Origin: Paragyromitra xinjiangensis
Taxonomy: Eukaryota; Ascomycota; Pezizomycetes; Pezizales; Discinaceae
Direction: 5' to 3'
Assembly: GCA_038503065.1 (NCBI GenBank)
Contig: JBCAMK010000005.1
Coordinates: forward strand, 682,001 to 746,000
Length of the DNA: 64,000 nucleotides
How positions within the stretch are numbered: position 1 is the first letter of the stretch; the number at the start of each line of letters is the position of its first letter. Under the pieces are notes generated by a model. It searched no databases. It had not been told where the DNA came from and saw only the letters and a program-made list of their open reading frames with translations. A program made the translations under genes and the position numbers. This document shows positions 1-9,244 of this stretch, one piece after another.

Positions 1-17
1 TAGGAAGATATAAGTAA

Positions 18-898
18 GTTACCCGACCTTTCTCTTACATGCTCTCCGGGTTACTTTCCGCTGGAAAGGCATTGTTGACGATTTGGGGGTTATTTTTGGC
101 CTCTAGGGCGCACTTTTTTTGGTGTGGCCCCCTCTTCTCAAGCAAAAACTATTGCTACAATAATGAGCCAGAAAGGTTACCCGACCCTTCTCCCGTATAC
201 TCTCCGGGCTGGTTTGGCGAGAAGGATGATGTTGATGATTTGGGGGTTATTTTCGGTCTCCGGGACGAATGTATGTTGCAGAAATGAGTTGGAAAGATAT
301 GGAATGGTTACCCTACCCTTCTCCACATACCCTCCGGGCTACGTCCCGCTGGAAGAGTGTTGTTGACGATTCGGGGGTTATTTTTGGTCTCTGGGACGCG
401 CTTTTTTCAGTGTAGTCCCCTTTACTCCGCCAAATTAAATGGCATGAAACTGTTACCCGGTCTTTACTTGACTTGCTCTCCGAGCTATATTTTGCAGGAA
501 GAGTACATTGACGATCCGGGGGTTATTTTTGGTTTCTGAGACGTGCTTCTTTTGGTGTGGTCCCCTTTACTCCGTTCATGTAATGTATGTTGCAGCAATA
601 GAGCGGAAAGGCGTAGAATGGTTACCCGGTTTTACCCCACATACTCTCCGGGCTTTGTTCCGCTGGAAGAGTGTTGCTAACGATTCAGGGGTTATTTTTG
701 GTTTCTGGGACGTGCTTTTTTTTAGTGTAGTCCCCTTACTCCACTAGAGGCCACATGTACCTTTGCAGTAGTGAACTCAAGCATGAAACCGTTACCCGGT
801 CTTTGCTTGACTCGCTCCCCGGGCTATATTTTGCAGGAGGGGTATGTTGACGATCTGAGGGTTATTTTTGGTCTCTGGGACATGCTTTTTCGGTGTAC
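18..898 (+). repeat. Family A repeat array, six forward copies
   Basis: Six irregular direct copies begin near 18, 176, 306, 452, 621 and 791, so the period varies from about 130 to 170 bp. Each copy opens with GTTACCCG or a close variant, has a CTCTCCGGGCT box about 25 bp later, a TTGACGATTCGGGGGTTA box in the middle, then TTTTTGGTCTCCGGGACG, a T-run, and GGTGTGGTCCCCTTTACTCC at the end. The linkers are also related (GTTGCAGTAATAAG-like), so the unit is longer than its best-conserved core. Copy 2 stops after the GGGACG box. Copy 6 is cut by an inserted element at 898. No conserved reading frame runs through the copies, so this is non-coding repetitive DNA. Confidence 0.9.
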
Positions 899-1129
899 AG
901 CTACGTCCCAAAAGTCTTTGCACCCATTTTGACCCGAAAATGCTACAACTACAAGATTATAAATCAAGCTAGAGAACAGTAATTAAAAGAAGAAATACAG
1001 ACGAATAATAAAATAATAAATTATATCTCACCCTTCGAATTCCTTTGATTGCCTTCTGCAGAAATTACAGTTTCAATTCACTAGCAGTTTAGCAGTGAGG
1101 AGAGTGCAAAGACTTTTAGAACATGGCTG
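898..1129. mobile_element. TA-flanked miniature inverted-repeat element (MITE family 1, copy 1)
   Basis: The ends are imperfect inverted repeats of about 30 bp: the left begins CAGCTACGTCCCAAAAGTCT and the right, read in reverse complement, CAGCCATGTTCTAAAAGTCT. The element is 232 bp with no coding capacity. It sits inside family A copy 6: the repeat reads GGTG-TA before the element and T(G/A)-GTCC after it, which rejoins to the GTGTAGTCC found in copies 3 and 5. The inferred TA target duplication is intact on the left (896-897) and decayed to TG on the right (1130-1131). CAG-starting ends with TA duplication fit the Tc1/mariner-pogo superfamily (inference). A second copy lies at 39365-39590. 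Confidence 0.85.
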
Positions 1130-1260
1130 TGGTCCTCCCATTCCCTTAGTCTCGCAACTGGTGTGTAGCAGCTAAGGTACATGTAGTAGGGATGGGAACG
1201 AGCCTGCCCTTCTCTAGCAAAAGTTACTGTTGCAGTAATAAGTCAGAAACGCAGAGTACA

Positions 1261-1543
1261 GTTACCCGACCTTTCTTTCACGTACCTCCGGACTAGTTTG
1301 GTGGGAAGACCGTCTTTGACGATTAAGGGGTTATTTTTGGTTTCCGGGACGTGTTTTTTTGGTGCAGCCCCCCTTCTCCAGCAGGGGCTGCTAGAGCGGT
1401 GGGCTAGAGGCGCATAAAAAGGTTACCCGACCTTCTTTCACCCACCCTCCGGGCTGGTTTGGCTAGAAGAGGGCTTTTGACGATTCGGGGGTTATTTTTG
1501 GTCTCCGGCACGCGTGTTTTCTGGTGTGGTCCCCCTTACTCTA
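1261..1543 (+). repeat. Family A repeat, forward copies 7 and 8
   Basis: Two further forward copies start at about 1261 and 1422 with GTTACCCGAC and end in the CCCCCTTCTCCA / CCCCCTTACTCT box. They are 161 bp apart and keep the order of boxes seen in the array at 18-898. The sequence before copy 7 (about 1195-1260) again carries the GTTGCAGTAATAAG-like linker. Confidence 0.88.
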
Positions 1544-1848
1544 CCAAAAGCTAGGCTCGTTCTCATCCCCACCTACCAAGTTGCACAGTGGGGCTAGGCA
1601 CAAGATTAAACAAAAGCAATCAATGAACGTGCTTTCACTCATTTCTAGGAAACTTCTTACACTCTAGCCCGCTACTTAATTTACGTTAAATCCACGAAAA
1701 TGATGACCTACTTGCTATAAATTATTTTTCATCTCAGTGTGTTCGATGGGTATTATCACTGATGATGTTACTGCTATCGTAGAGCAAGCCACGGTAGATA
1801 GCCCACCTGCGATGTGTCATAGTAGATTAGTAAACCGGTGGCAGCAGC

Positions 1849-2104
1849 AAAAAAAAGCGCGTCCCGGAGACCAAAAATAACCCCTGAGTCGTCAATAGCG
1901 CTCTCCCATAAAAACATAGCCTGGAGAGCATGTGAAGGAGAGACCGGGTAACCGCTCTATGCCTTGCAGCCCACTGTTGCAGCAGTAGAGGGGACTACAC
2001 CAAAAAAAGCACGTCCCGGAGACCAAAAATAACCCCCGAGTCGTCAGCAACGCCTTTCCAGCGGAATGTAGTCCGGAGGATATGTAGGAGGAAGGTCGGG
2101 TAAC
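1849..2104 (-). repeat. Family A repeat, two inverted copies
   Basis: Two copies lie on the opposite strand, 1849-1953 and 1985-2104. On the plus strand they read CGTCCCGGAGACCAAAAATA, then AACCCC(T/C)GAGTCGTCA, and end in ACCGGGTAACC or GTCGGGTAAC. They face the forward copies across a spacer of about 300 bp. Confidence 0.88.
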
Positions 2105-2539
2105 AGTACTACGTCTTTCCGCTCAACCACCGCCGTAGGTATAGTGATAAGTTGGTTCCCAAAATCAAGCACAAGCCAGAAATAATGTTCCCACGATCAA
2201 GTTAACTAATAACTAATCTTGAAAACGGATCCGATACTCTTTTGTCATTTTTTTCTTCCCACCCAGTAGTTTCGAAACTCGCAGCAAGCCCGGCTATGAT
2301 ACGAAAATAGGTGTTAGGAATAGTTACTCATTACTGCTACTAATCTCACTATTCTCCTTAAGCCCAGATAGCACCTTCCTGCTACTAAAGTGCCACCTCT
2401 GGAGTTACCCGGGCTAATCAAGTTACCCGGGCTTCTTCTTCTCTCTCTCCAAAACCAGCCAGGACAGCAAGCGCCGGGTAACCGTTTTTTGCCCGCCCGC
2501 CCCATTGCTGCTGCACCCATTCATTAAGAGTTTTAGGTA

Positions 2540-2650
2540 GAGTAAAGGGGACCGCACCAAAAAAAGCGCGTCCCGGAGACCAAAAATAACCCCTGGGTCG
2601 TCAACCACGCCCTTCCAGCGGAACATGACCCGGAGGGCATATGAGGGGAA
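2540..2650 (-). repeat. Family A repeat, truncated inverted copy
   Basis: Starts AGTAAAGGGGACCGCACC, continues with the GCGTCCCGGAGACC and AAAAATAACCCC boxes, and runs to CGGAGGGCATATGAGG, where similarity stops before the GGGTAAC end. Upstream, 2404-2482 contains loose GTTACCCGGG and GCCGGGTAACC fragments that look like debris of the same family. Confidence 0.8.
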
Positions 2651-2699
2651 CAGAGGGAAAGCGGGAACAGAGGGAAAGTGGGAACAGAGGGAAAATAAG
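2641..2699 (+). repeat. Short tandem repeat of an 18-bp unit
   Basis: Three tandem copies of a purine-rich unit close to GGGAACAGAGGGAAAGC follow directly where the truncated inverted family A copy breaks off. No coding or structural role is visible. Confidence 0.7.
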
Positions 2700-2836
2700 A
2701 AGTGCCAAACAAAAAGTGCCATTTACAGAGAAACAGTATTCTATAACAGAGAGATCAAGAAAAAGATTCATTTTGAAAACAGAAAAATAGGCCTATCTTT
2801 ACTGAGCTATCGGTCTAGTATAAAAATTTATTACCG

Positions 2837-3780
2837 ATTGGCATTGATACCTTGCCGAGTGTAAGAGTCTCGGGAGGGGTAATGTAAGTCCAACCATGGG
2901 CGGTTTACCTGCGGGGTGAAAGGAGGCCCAAGGTAAACGTAAGACCCTACAAAGGCAGGCGAGTCAGAAGTTGGGGACGTGAATCTTGTCGGTAGGGGCA
3001 TTCCCCCCTAACGGACGACGGACTGGTAAGTCCTTCAGGGACAGTGAAGATACCCTTTCACGCTTTAGGGCGTCTGAGTCTCTTTTGACTGGTATCCAGT
3101 TTGCGATGTGGTTGATGCTTGGCAAGCTGCGAGTAAGTCCAGATGTGGGAACTGGGGAACTTGTGGGGATGAAGGGAGACGAGATGATAGATAGTCGTGA
3201 ATGGTATCTGGGGAGCATAAAAAACTGCTGGGGACGCCGATCTTGCCGGTAGGGGCAATTTTGGGAGCAGGCGAAGATCCGTACCTACATGTTACAGAAA
3301 TCGGCCACGCCTTCCACGTGATGTCTTCTGGATTCCTCACATTTAAATGGCATTGATACCTCGCCTCGTGGGAGAGTCTTGGGAGGGGGAATGTAAGTCC
3401 AATGGGCAGTATGCTTGCGGGGTGAAAGGAGACCTGGGGTAGGTATCAGTCCCTACAAAGGCAGGGGAGTCAAGTCGGGGACGCGAATCTTGCCGGCAGG
3501 GGCAATTTTTCTGGACAGACGAGGAACCTAATACCTGGAGACCTTGAGTCTCATTTAACTGGCATCGAGGTCTTGCCTTGTGAAAGAGTCTTGGGAGGCC
3601 GAGAGTAAGTCCAGATGTGGGAACTGGGGGGTGTGGGAACTGGGGGAAAACGAACTTGCGGGGTGAAAGGAGACCCGGAGTCGAGTATAAACCCTTTATT
3701 GCGGGTTTGAAGGTAGGGGGAGAAAGTCGGGGACGCGAATCTTGCCGGTAGGGGCATTTTTTCTGGACAGACGATGAACC
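2837..3780 (+). repeat. Family B repeat array, four direct copies
   Basis: Four diverged direct copies lie at about 2837-3005, 3085-3266, 3348-3520 and 3560-3770. Shared boxes in order are GGCATTGATACCT(T/C)GCC, GAGTCTTGGGAGG, a GTAAGTCC word, GCGGGGTGAAAGGAGACC, CCCTACAAAGGCAGG, and AATCTTGCCGGTAGGGGCAA. Between copies, CTGGACAGACGA and a GGAGAC..TGAAGA box recur, so the full period is about 220-260 bp. A 157-residue open frame on the minus strand at 3343-3816 merely reads through two copies and shows the same repeat at protein level, so it is not counted as a gene. Confidence 0.88.
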
Positions 3781-3830
3781 TAGTTCCTTCGGAGACAATG
3801 AAGAAAACCCCTCCACGCTTCGTGCGTCAG

Positions 3831-4250
3831 AGTCTCACAGTTCTAGCTAAGATTTGATTATTCATTCTGGCTGTTGCAATAAAACAAACCCATCAAACAT
3901 AAAACATTACCATTGCTTAAATAAACCTAAACTTACTGTAAAATGATTGTCAGTAGAGATGATGACGGTGCTTGTCGCGCTTGAATCTCCGTGCTAGGTC
4001 ACGACTTTACATGCAGGCTGCCTGCGTGCTGTTTAGTCGTGGATAATTCCCAAGTTCTGAGGACATTAAAAGAATAGAGCTAAAACCCCAAAACACTAGG
4101 TGTCCGAGGTGATTAAGTGTGTCTACCCCCGGTGCCAAATTTGCCCCTTAAGATATTCCTAGTCCCGAGAAGAGCCTGGAATTTCACCGCAGCAAGGGCA
4201 CAGTGGCCGAGGCCTAAGAACTAGATACCTAATGGGCAGTAGGGAGAGCC
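3831..4250. other. Gene-free spacer
   Basis: No gene, repeat or structure was recognised between the family B array and the GGGTAAC cluster. Base composition is mixed and stops occur in all frames. Confidence 0.6.
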
Positions 4251-4724
4251 GGGTAACGGAATGGTAGGGTAACAAGAAGGTAGAGTAGCTGGAAAAAACT
4301 AAGGCGAGTGAAGTCGCCGTAGCAATGCTTGGTGGTTGAGCAGATCATTGACAGTCGGTTACCATGAAGGCCGGGTAATAGAGCCGGGTAACCAAAATAT
4401 AACGCAGTGAACAAGCGTAGCTATGCCGGGTAACCTGCAAGCTATATGTATCTTTGGAGCCAAGGGCGCCCCCAACAAGCAGCAGCTGAAGCTGAGTAGA
4501 GGCCAGTGATGGGTATTCCGGGTAACTATCGGAGATTGAGTGAGGGCGGGTAACATGAAGATAATACAAAACCGGGTAACCCCACCAGCCAGCTAGACCC
4601 AAGCAAGTCAGAGCTGACTCTCATCCAAACCCGCGCCCCAGAGGCAAAAATTTACACAGACAAGCCAAACCCCAGGCAGGGTAACTATCAGGGCAGGGTA
4701 ACGATATACTACAAGCCGGGCAAC
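4251..4724 (+). repeat. Cluster of nine GGGTAAC heptamers
   Basis: GGGTAAC occurs exactly at about 4251, 4267, 4386, 4428, 4520, 4548, 4574, 4679 and 4696, all on the plus strand and mostly preceded by CC or CA. Near matches (GGGTAAT 4373, GGGCAAC about 4718) extend the set. Spacing is irregular (14 to 105 bp) and the sequence between heptamers is not obviously repeated. The reverse complement, GTTACCC, is the opening word of family A copies and recurs in the promoter at 7278-7300. Function is unknown: it may be binding-site-like or the debris of an older repeat. Confidence 0.8.
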
Positions 4725-5520
4725 ATCAACCTAGATTACCCGCCCAACTCATCGGAACCCAAAAGTCATGTTTCAAAAGCACCATGGCTTCTAGCCACAG
4801 GATGCTCGGACAAGCTTCACGGTGCTAACTCTCATTGACTTAGTCTTTCCCAGCATACAAGACTCACTTACATGCCGGGGTTCGATAACCCATCTGTCGA
4901 GTGATATCTCATGATTGAATTGCTTAAGCAGTACCCTCTCCTAGCCGGAGAAAAATTAGAGAAAAATTAGGATATTTATTCGGAGGTTACTCTATGCCCT
5001 TAGTACTAGCTATTTATCCTACTACGAGATTTATATCGCCAAATTAGCTGGAATTCCAACATAGCCTGCTAGCGAGAGGAATATACCGGCGAGAGCCATA
5101 TCTCTTCTAAGTTTTCGCAAACCGAGGAGGGGTTATAGAACGTCCTTATTCACACTAAACAGATTTAGAAGTTCTACAGGAAGGTACTATTTGCGGTCTC
5201 CAATCCCCTGCCGCCACCACTGATCTATTGGAGGAGAGTCAAGCTTATTCTCCTGCGTGCCGAATGTCGTAACACGTGTACGTCGTGAGATAAAGAATAG
5301 AGCACGAGCAATCTACAATAAAAGGTCTCTAAAATAACCGCAACTACAATTGTACTGCTGCACAACCCGTATCACCGTTATTTCGAACTAGAAAACTTAA
5401 ATAGCGATAAAACCTCCCTGTCTTCCAGGGTTCATTTCATTCTATTTTCTGATTTATTTCTATACTCCGTAACGTCATACAAAACAAAGCAGTGTCCAAT
5501 TTAAATTCCAATAAATACTT
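4725..5520. other. Intergenic region downstream of the SDR gene
   Basis: No gene is supported. The segment nearest 5520 will contain the 3' untranslated region of the minus-strand SDR gene. No repeat was noticed. Confidence 0.55.
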
Positions 5521-6918
5521 TTATGGCAAGACGTATCCACTATCCATCACAGAACACATTAGCCTTCGGAACTGGTTCCAAAAGAAAAGCTCTCCCGAGA
5601 CGAAAAAGACTCGGGGATGCTAAGGGGGAAAAAGGAGATATGAGACGTACCCATCAACGATAATGTCAGTACCAGTAGTATACGTTGCTGCGTCACTAGC
5701 AAGATACAGATACGCACCCTTCAGCTCATTCGCTAATCCCTCACGGCTATTTTTTGTTAGCATCAACTCTTTCCCAAGCATCAAAACCGGATATTGGTCT
5801 GAGTATTCCATCTCACAGCACCTATGGGGAATCATCCCAATCCCCCATAGAGTCGTACAAGCACCAACACAGTAAGATTTCAACCCAGACCAATACCCAC
5901 ATGATGCAATGCCAGGATAAAAGCACGCAAGAAGTGGGGAAACATACTGAAGAGGGATCTTCTCCTTCCAGATCTCCTTAGTCTCCTTCGGCACAAAGTT
6001 TGAAATCTCAGTTGCGATGTAGCCGGGGGAGATAGTGTTCACTCTTGCGAAGCCAGCCCATTCAACGGCGAGACCCTTGCCTGGTTGGATATTAGCATTG
6101 AATTCATCCAAATTACTTCCTGTTAGAAGAGATTCCTTACAGAAGTGGATAACAGCTGCCTTCGCAGCATTATAGGTAGTCTGTAATTGCGGAATGTTGA
6201 CAATATGCCCACTCATCGATGCAGTAGCAATGAACGAGCCTGACCCTTGCTGCTTAAACCATTTTCCAGCAGCCCAAGCAGAGTAATAGACACTGTCAAG
6301 ATCAGTAGAAACAACCTTATGGTAGTGCTCATGCTATTTCCCAATCTTTAGCATTCATCCACGTCCAAAAGTGTGCTTTGAAGCCTTACGCCTTCTTCGC
6401 CATTATCTAGAATAGCACCCTTAATCCACGGAATACCAGCATTCGCAACAAAGATATCAAGACGATTATTGAATTCCTTCGCGATCAAATCAACATGTTT
6501 AGCGACATCCGCCTGGTCGGTAACATTAACCTGGTACGCCTTGCCTACACGGGGTTAGCGGGATACTTGCTACTGAAACGGGAGAGGCGTCGCAGGGAAC
6601 GGAAGCAAGCGGGATCAAGCTTTAGATCGGGATAAAAAGCCGAGATAGTTTCAAATCCTTTCCGATGCGGGGTGACAGAGCAGGAAGGAAATTCTACATA
6701 CAGGTGACTCCCCATTTATCAGCAATTGCTTGAGCTCGCTCAACGGCCTTCTTATTGCTGTTGTACCAGATGGCTACGTTTGCTCCAGCTTCAGCGAGAG
6801 CATCGGCTACAGCCAAACCGATACCAGCACCAGCACCAGAAACGATAGCTGTCCTGCCCTTCAGCGAGAACAATGGGAGGACCGCATCTCCATCACGGGG
6901 AACGTATTTATCAGACAT
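5521..6918 (-). CDS. Short-chain dehydrogenase/reductase, sorbose/L-xylulose reductase type
   Basis: Predicted 270-residue NAD(P)H-dependent cytosolic reductase acting on ketose/polyol-type substrates. Six exons: 6918-6702, 6544-6390, 6333-6141, 6080-5948, 5746-5651 and 5539-5521. The Rossmann motif SGAGAGIG is at residues 27-34, VANAG follows in exon 2, the catalytic serine is in ATAS (S163) and the YNAAK pair gives Y178/K182. After it come FARVNTISPGYIAT and the typical C-terminal VDGGYVLP. The last exon is only 19 nt and is needed to obtain that C-terminus. Start chosen at MSDKYVPRDG because the upstream in-frame sequence looks like leader. It is divergent from the flavoprotein oxidase at 7440. 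The family includes Sou1-like sorbose reductase, L-xylulose reductase and D-arabinitol dehydrogenase; the substrate cannot be chosen from sequence alone. Confidence 0.9.
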
Positions 6919-7439
6919 AATAGCAATTGTAGAACGAGCAGAGGTAGAAAATAGATCAATTGGGTTGAAATAAGCGAGTTGAGACCGAGGAACAGATGGA
7001 CGATGGGGATAGAGAGAGCCCTTTCTCCCCGGAAGACAAGGAGGTAGATATAGAGCTCGCACTTGGAGCTTGGCGAGGGGACGGGATCTGTTTACCCAAA
7101 GACCGACACGAAAAGAGGTTAGCATCGTGAGTTATTCCATCTCATCCCGCGATGATTATCGATAGGGCAAAGGAGGGGCAAAGCAGATGGCTAGCGGCGG
7201 GTAAGTCCCTTGCAGGCGACCGGATAAATTCTTACAGCGCACGACATTGCCCGGTGATCCATCCGGAGCTCTCCATCGTTACCCGGCTGACCGGTTACCC
7301 TCCTTCATTCGGCAAGGTAACAACATCAGCGATCCCTAACCCTTGCGAGCCGCATATCGGCGAGGCCCCCGATCCCGACCTAAGCTCACAGCTACCCCCA
7401 AGCTGCCGCGCCGTCTTGAATAACCAACTGTAGGCCACC
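6919..7439. promoter_or_regulatory. Divergent promoter between the SDR and oxidase genes
   Basis: About 520 bp separates the two start codons and must hold both promoters. GTTACCC is present twice, at 7278-7284 and 7294-7300, 16 bp apart, followed by GGTAAC near 7316. This is the same word that opens every family A copy and forms the 4.25-4.70 kb cluster. No clear TATA box was seen. Shared regulation of the two genes is inferred from the head-to-head layout only. Confidence 0.5.
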
Positions 7440-9244
7440 ATGGGAGGCGTCCTCTCAGCTATCAAAATAGTCATTGGGTTCTGCTGGTCTCTCCGTTCTT
7501 CCCTCACCCCAGTAATCAAACGCATCAACGCCGACCCTGGCCGTCCCAGACCTAATCCGACCAAATCATTCTGGCTATCCCATCCACACGCAGATGTAGC
7601 AAAGCATCAATCCACCTCATTGCCGGAAGAAGTAGATGTCGTCATAATCGGTTCCGGCATCACAGGCACTGCAATTGCAAAGACGCTGTTGGAACCTCCA
7701 GACGGGGACAACCATACACCTCTCCGTGTTGCAATGCTGGATGCGCGTGATGCGTGCTCTGGTGCGACAGGCCGCAATGGGGGACATATTAACGAGGGTG
7801 CATATCTTGAATATGAGTCTCTTAAGAAGAAGCACGGAAAGGATACCGCTATGGAGGTCATCAGATTCCGTTTGGCGCATCTGGATGCATTGTTAGCGGT
7901 TGCGGAAGCAGAGGGGGAAGAGGTTGTCAAGGATAGTCAAATCAGAAGGTGTGAGACTGCATATGTTTGCTTCGAGGAGGAGGTTTGGGAGGATAGTAAG
8001 AGGAAGCTGGAGATATTTTTGGAGGATTTTGAAGATCAACGAGGGTTGTGGGTTGCACATGAGATGGAAGAAGCAAGAAAGGTGAGAACGGCCTGTCCCA
8101 CTTTTCTTTTTCCTTTCGTTTCGTTTTCCCTCAATCCAGTCAATCCCAAGCGTGATTTATCATTTCCGTATCTGGAATATCAACAACAACCTATCACCAA
8201 GCTTCGTCCAAATTTGAATATTTCCTATCCCATGATTCGTTGTATCTTGCATCACCAATAATCACTCACCCTCTACCCAATAGAATCCCGACCCTCTACC
8301 TCCCCGTTAACCCCCACCCCACAAGCCGCTAACACTCCCAGTTATACCCCTTCCCCACAGCCCACGGCGCAGTCACCACCTCCGCCGGCTCCCTCTGGCC
8401 CTATCGCCTTCTAACCCCCATCCTCTCCCGTCTCCTCCGTACCCACCCCACCTTCACCCTCGACACCTCCACCCCCGCCATCGCCATAACACCCCCCACC
8501 CCTACCTCTCCCACCTACACCATAACCACTACTCGGGGCGCTATCCGCACCAGCCACATAATCCACGCAACCAACGCCCACGCCGCGCACCTCCTCCCCG
8601 GTCTACGGGGCCTCCTCTTCCCAGTCCGCGGACACATGACAGCGCAACGTCCCACATCTAACCTCCTCGACGACCAAGGGCGCTCTTACACCCTCCTGTA
8701 TAGTGAGGGGTTCGATTACATCACACAGCTGCCAGGTGATTCTCCGGACGCAACAGGGGGGATGGTGATGCTAGGGGGAGGGCTATTTCAAGCGGGTGAT
8801 AATGGGTTTTGTGAGATAGGGGAGGGTAGTGACGAAGGAGTGAGCTTGATGGCTTGTGCACATGTTAGTGGCGTGTTAGGAGCTGTGACGGGGAGGTTAG
8901 GGGGGTTTGCGGTGGAGGATGTGTGGACGGGGAGTTTGGGGTTTACGCCGGATGGGATGGCGTGGGTTGGGGAGGTGCCGGAGAGGATAGCGGGGAGGAA
9001 GAGGCCGGCGGGGACAGAAAGGGAGGTTAAAGATGGGGGAATACTGGTGAAGGGGAGGGAGTGGGTTGCGGCGGGGTTTAGTGGGGAGGGGATGGTAAAT
9101 TCGTGGTTGAGTGGGGTGGCGCTGGGGAAGATGGTGTTGGGTGGGAAAGAGGATGAGGTGGGGTTGCCGCGGTCGATGTTGATTACGGAGAAGAGGGTGA
9201 AGAGTGCGGATTTGTTGGAGTTGGCGCAGGAGTGGCTTGTGTGA
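7440..9244 (+). CDS. FAD-dependent oxidoreductase, DAO family
   Basis: Predicted flavoprotein oxidase of about 515 residues. The N-terminus carries a hydrophobic stretch (residues about 5-20), then the FAD dinucleotide-binding motif VVIIGSGITGTAIA with G71-G76, followed by DARDACSGATGRNGGH, which is characteristic of fungal DAO-fold proteins. The C-terminal part has WVAAGFSGEGMVNSWLSG, the conserved FAD-contact region. Exons: 7440-8081, a proposed 22-nt microexon 8284-8305, and 8361-9244. Exon 1 ends in phase 0 while the AHGAVTTSAGSLWPY segment needs phase 1, so a small extra exon (or another splice choice) is required; this part is inference. Members of this fold oxidise amines or amino acids; the substrate is not determined. 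Divergent neighbour of the SDR gene. Confidence 0.85.

Noticed and set aside
39..747. Several overlapping plus-strand frames of 60-80 codons at the left end
   Set aside because: All lie in family A repeats, shift frame between copies and differ in length, so they are by-products of the repeat.
18..898. The family A array as a possible CRISPR array
   Set aside because: Units are long, diverged and irregular, there are no unique constant-length spacers and the genome is eukaryotic.
3343..3816. 157-codon open frame on the minus strand
   Set aside because: It spans two family B repeat copies; its internal protein repeats mirror the DNA repeat and there is no family match or splice context.
4251..4724. 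GGGTAAC cluster as telomeric repeat
   Set aside because: Fungal telomeres are usually tandem TTAGGG without gaps; here heptamers are separated by unrelated sequence and are not in tandem.
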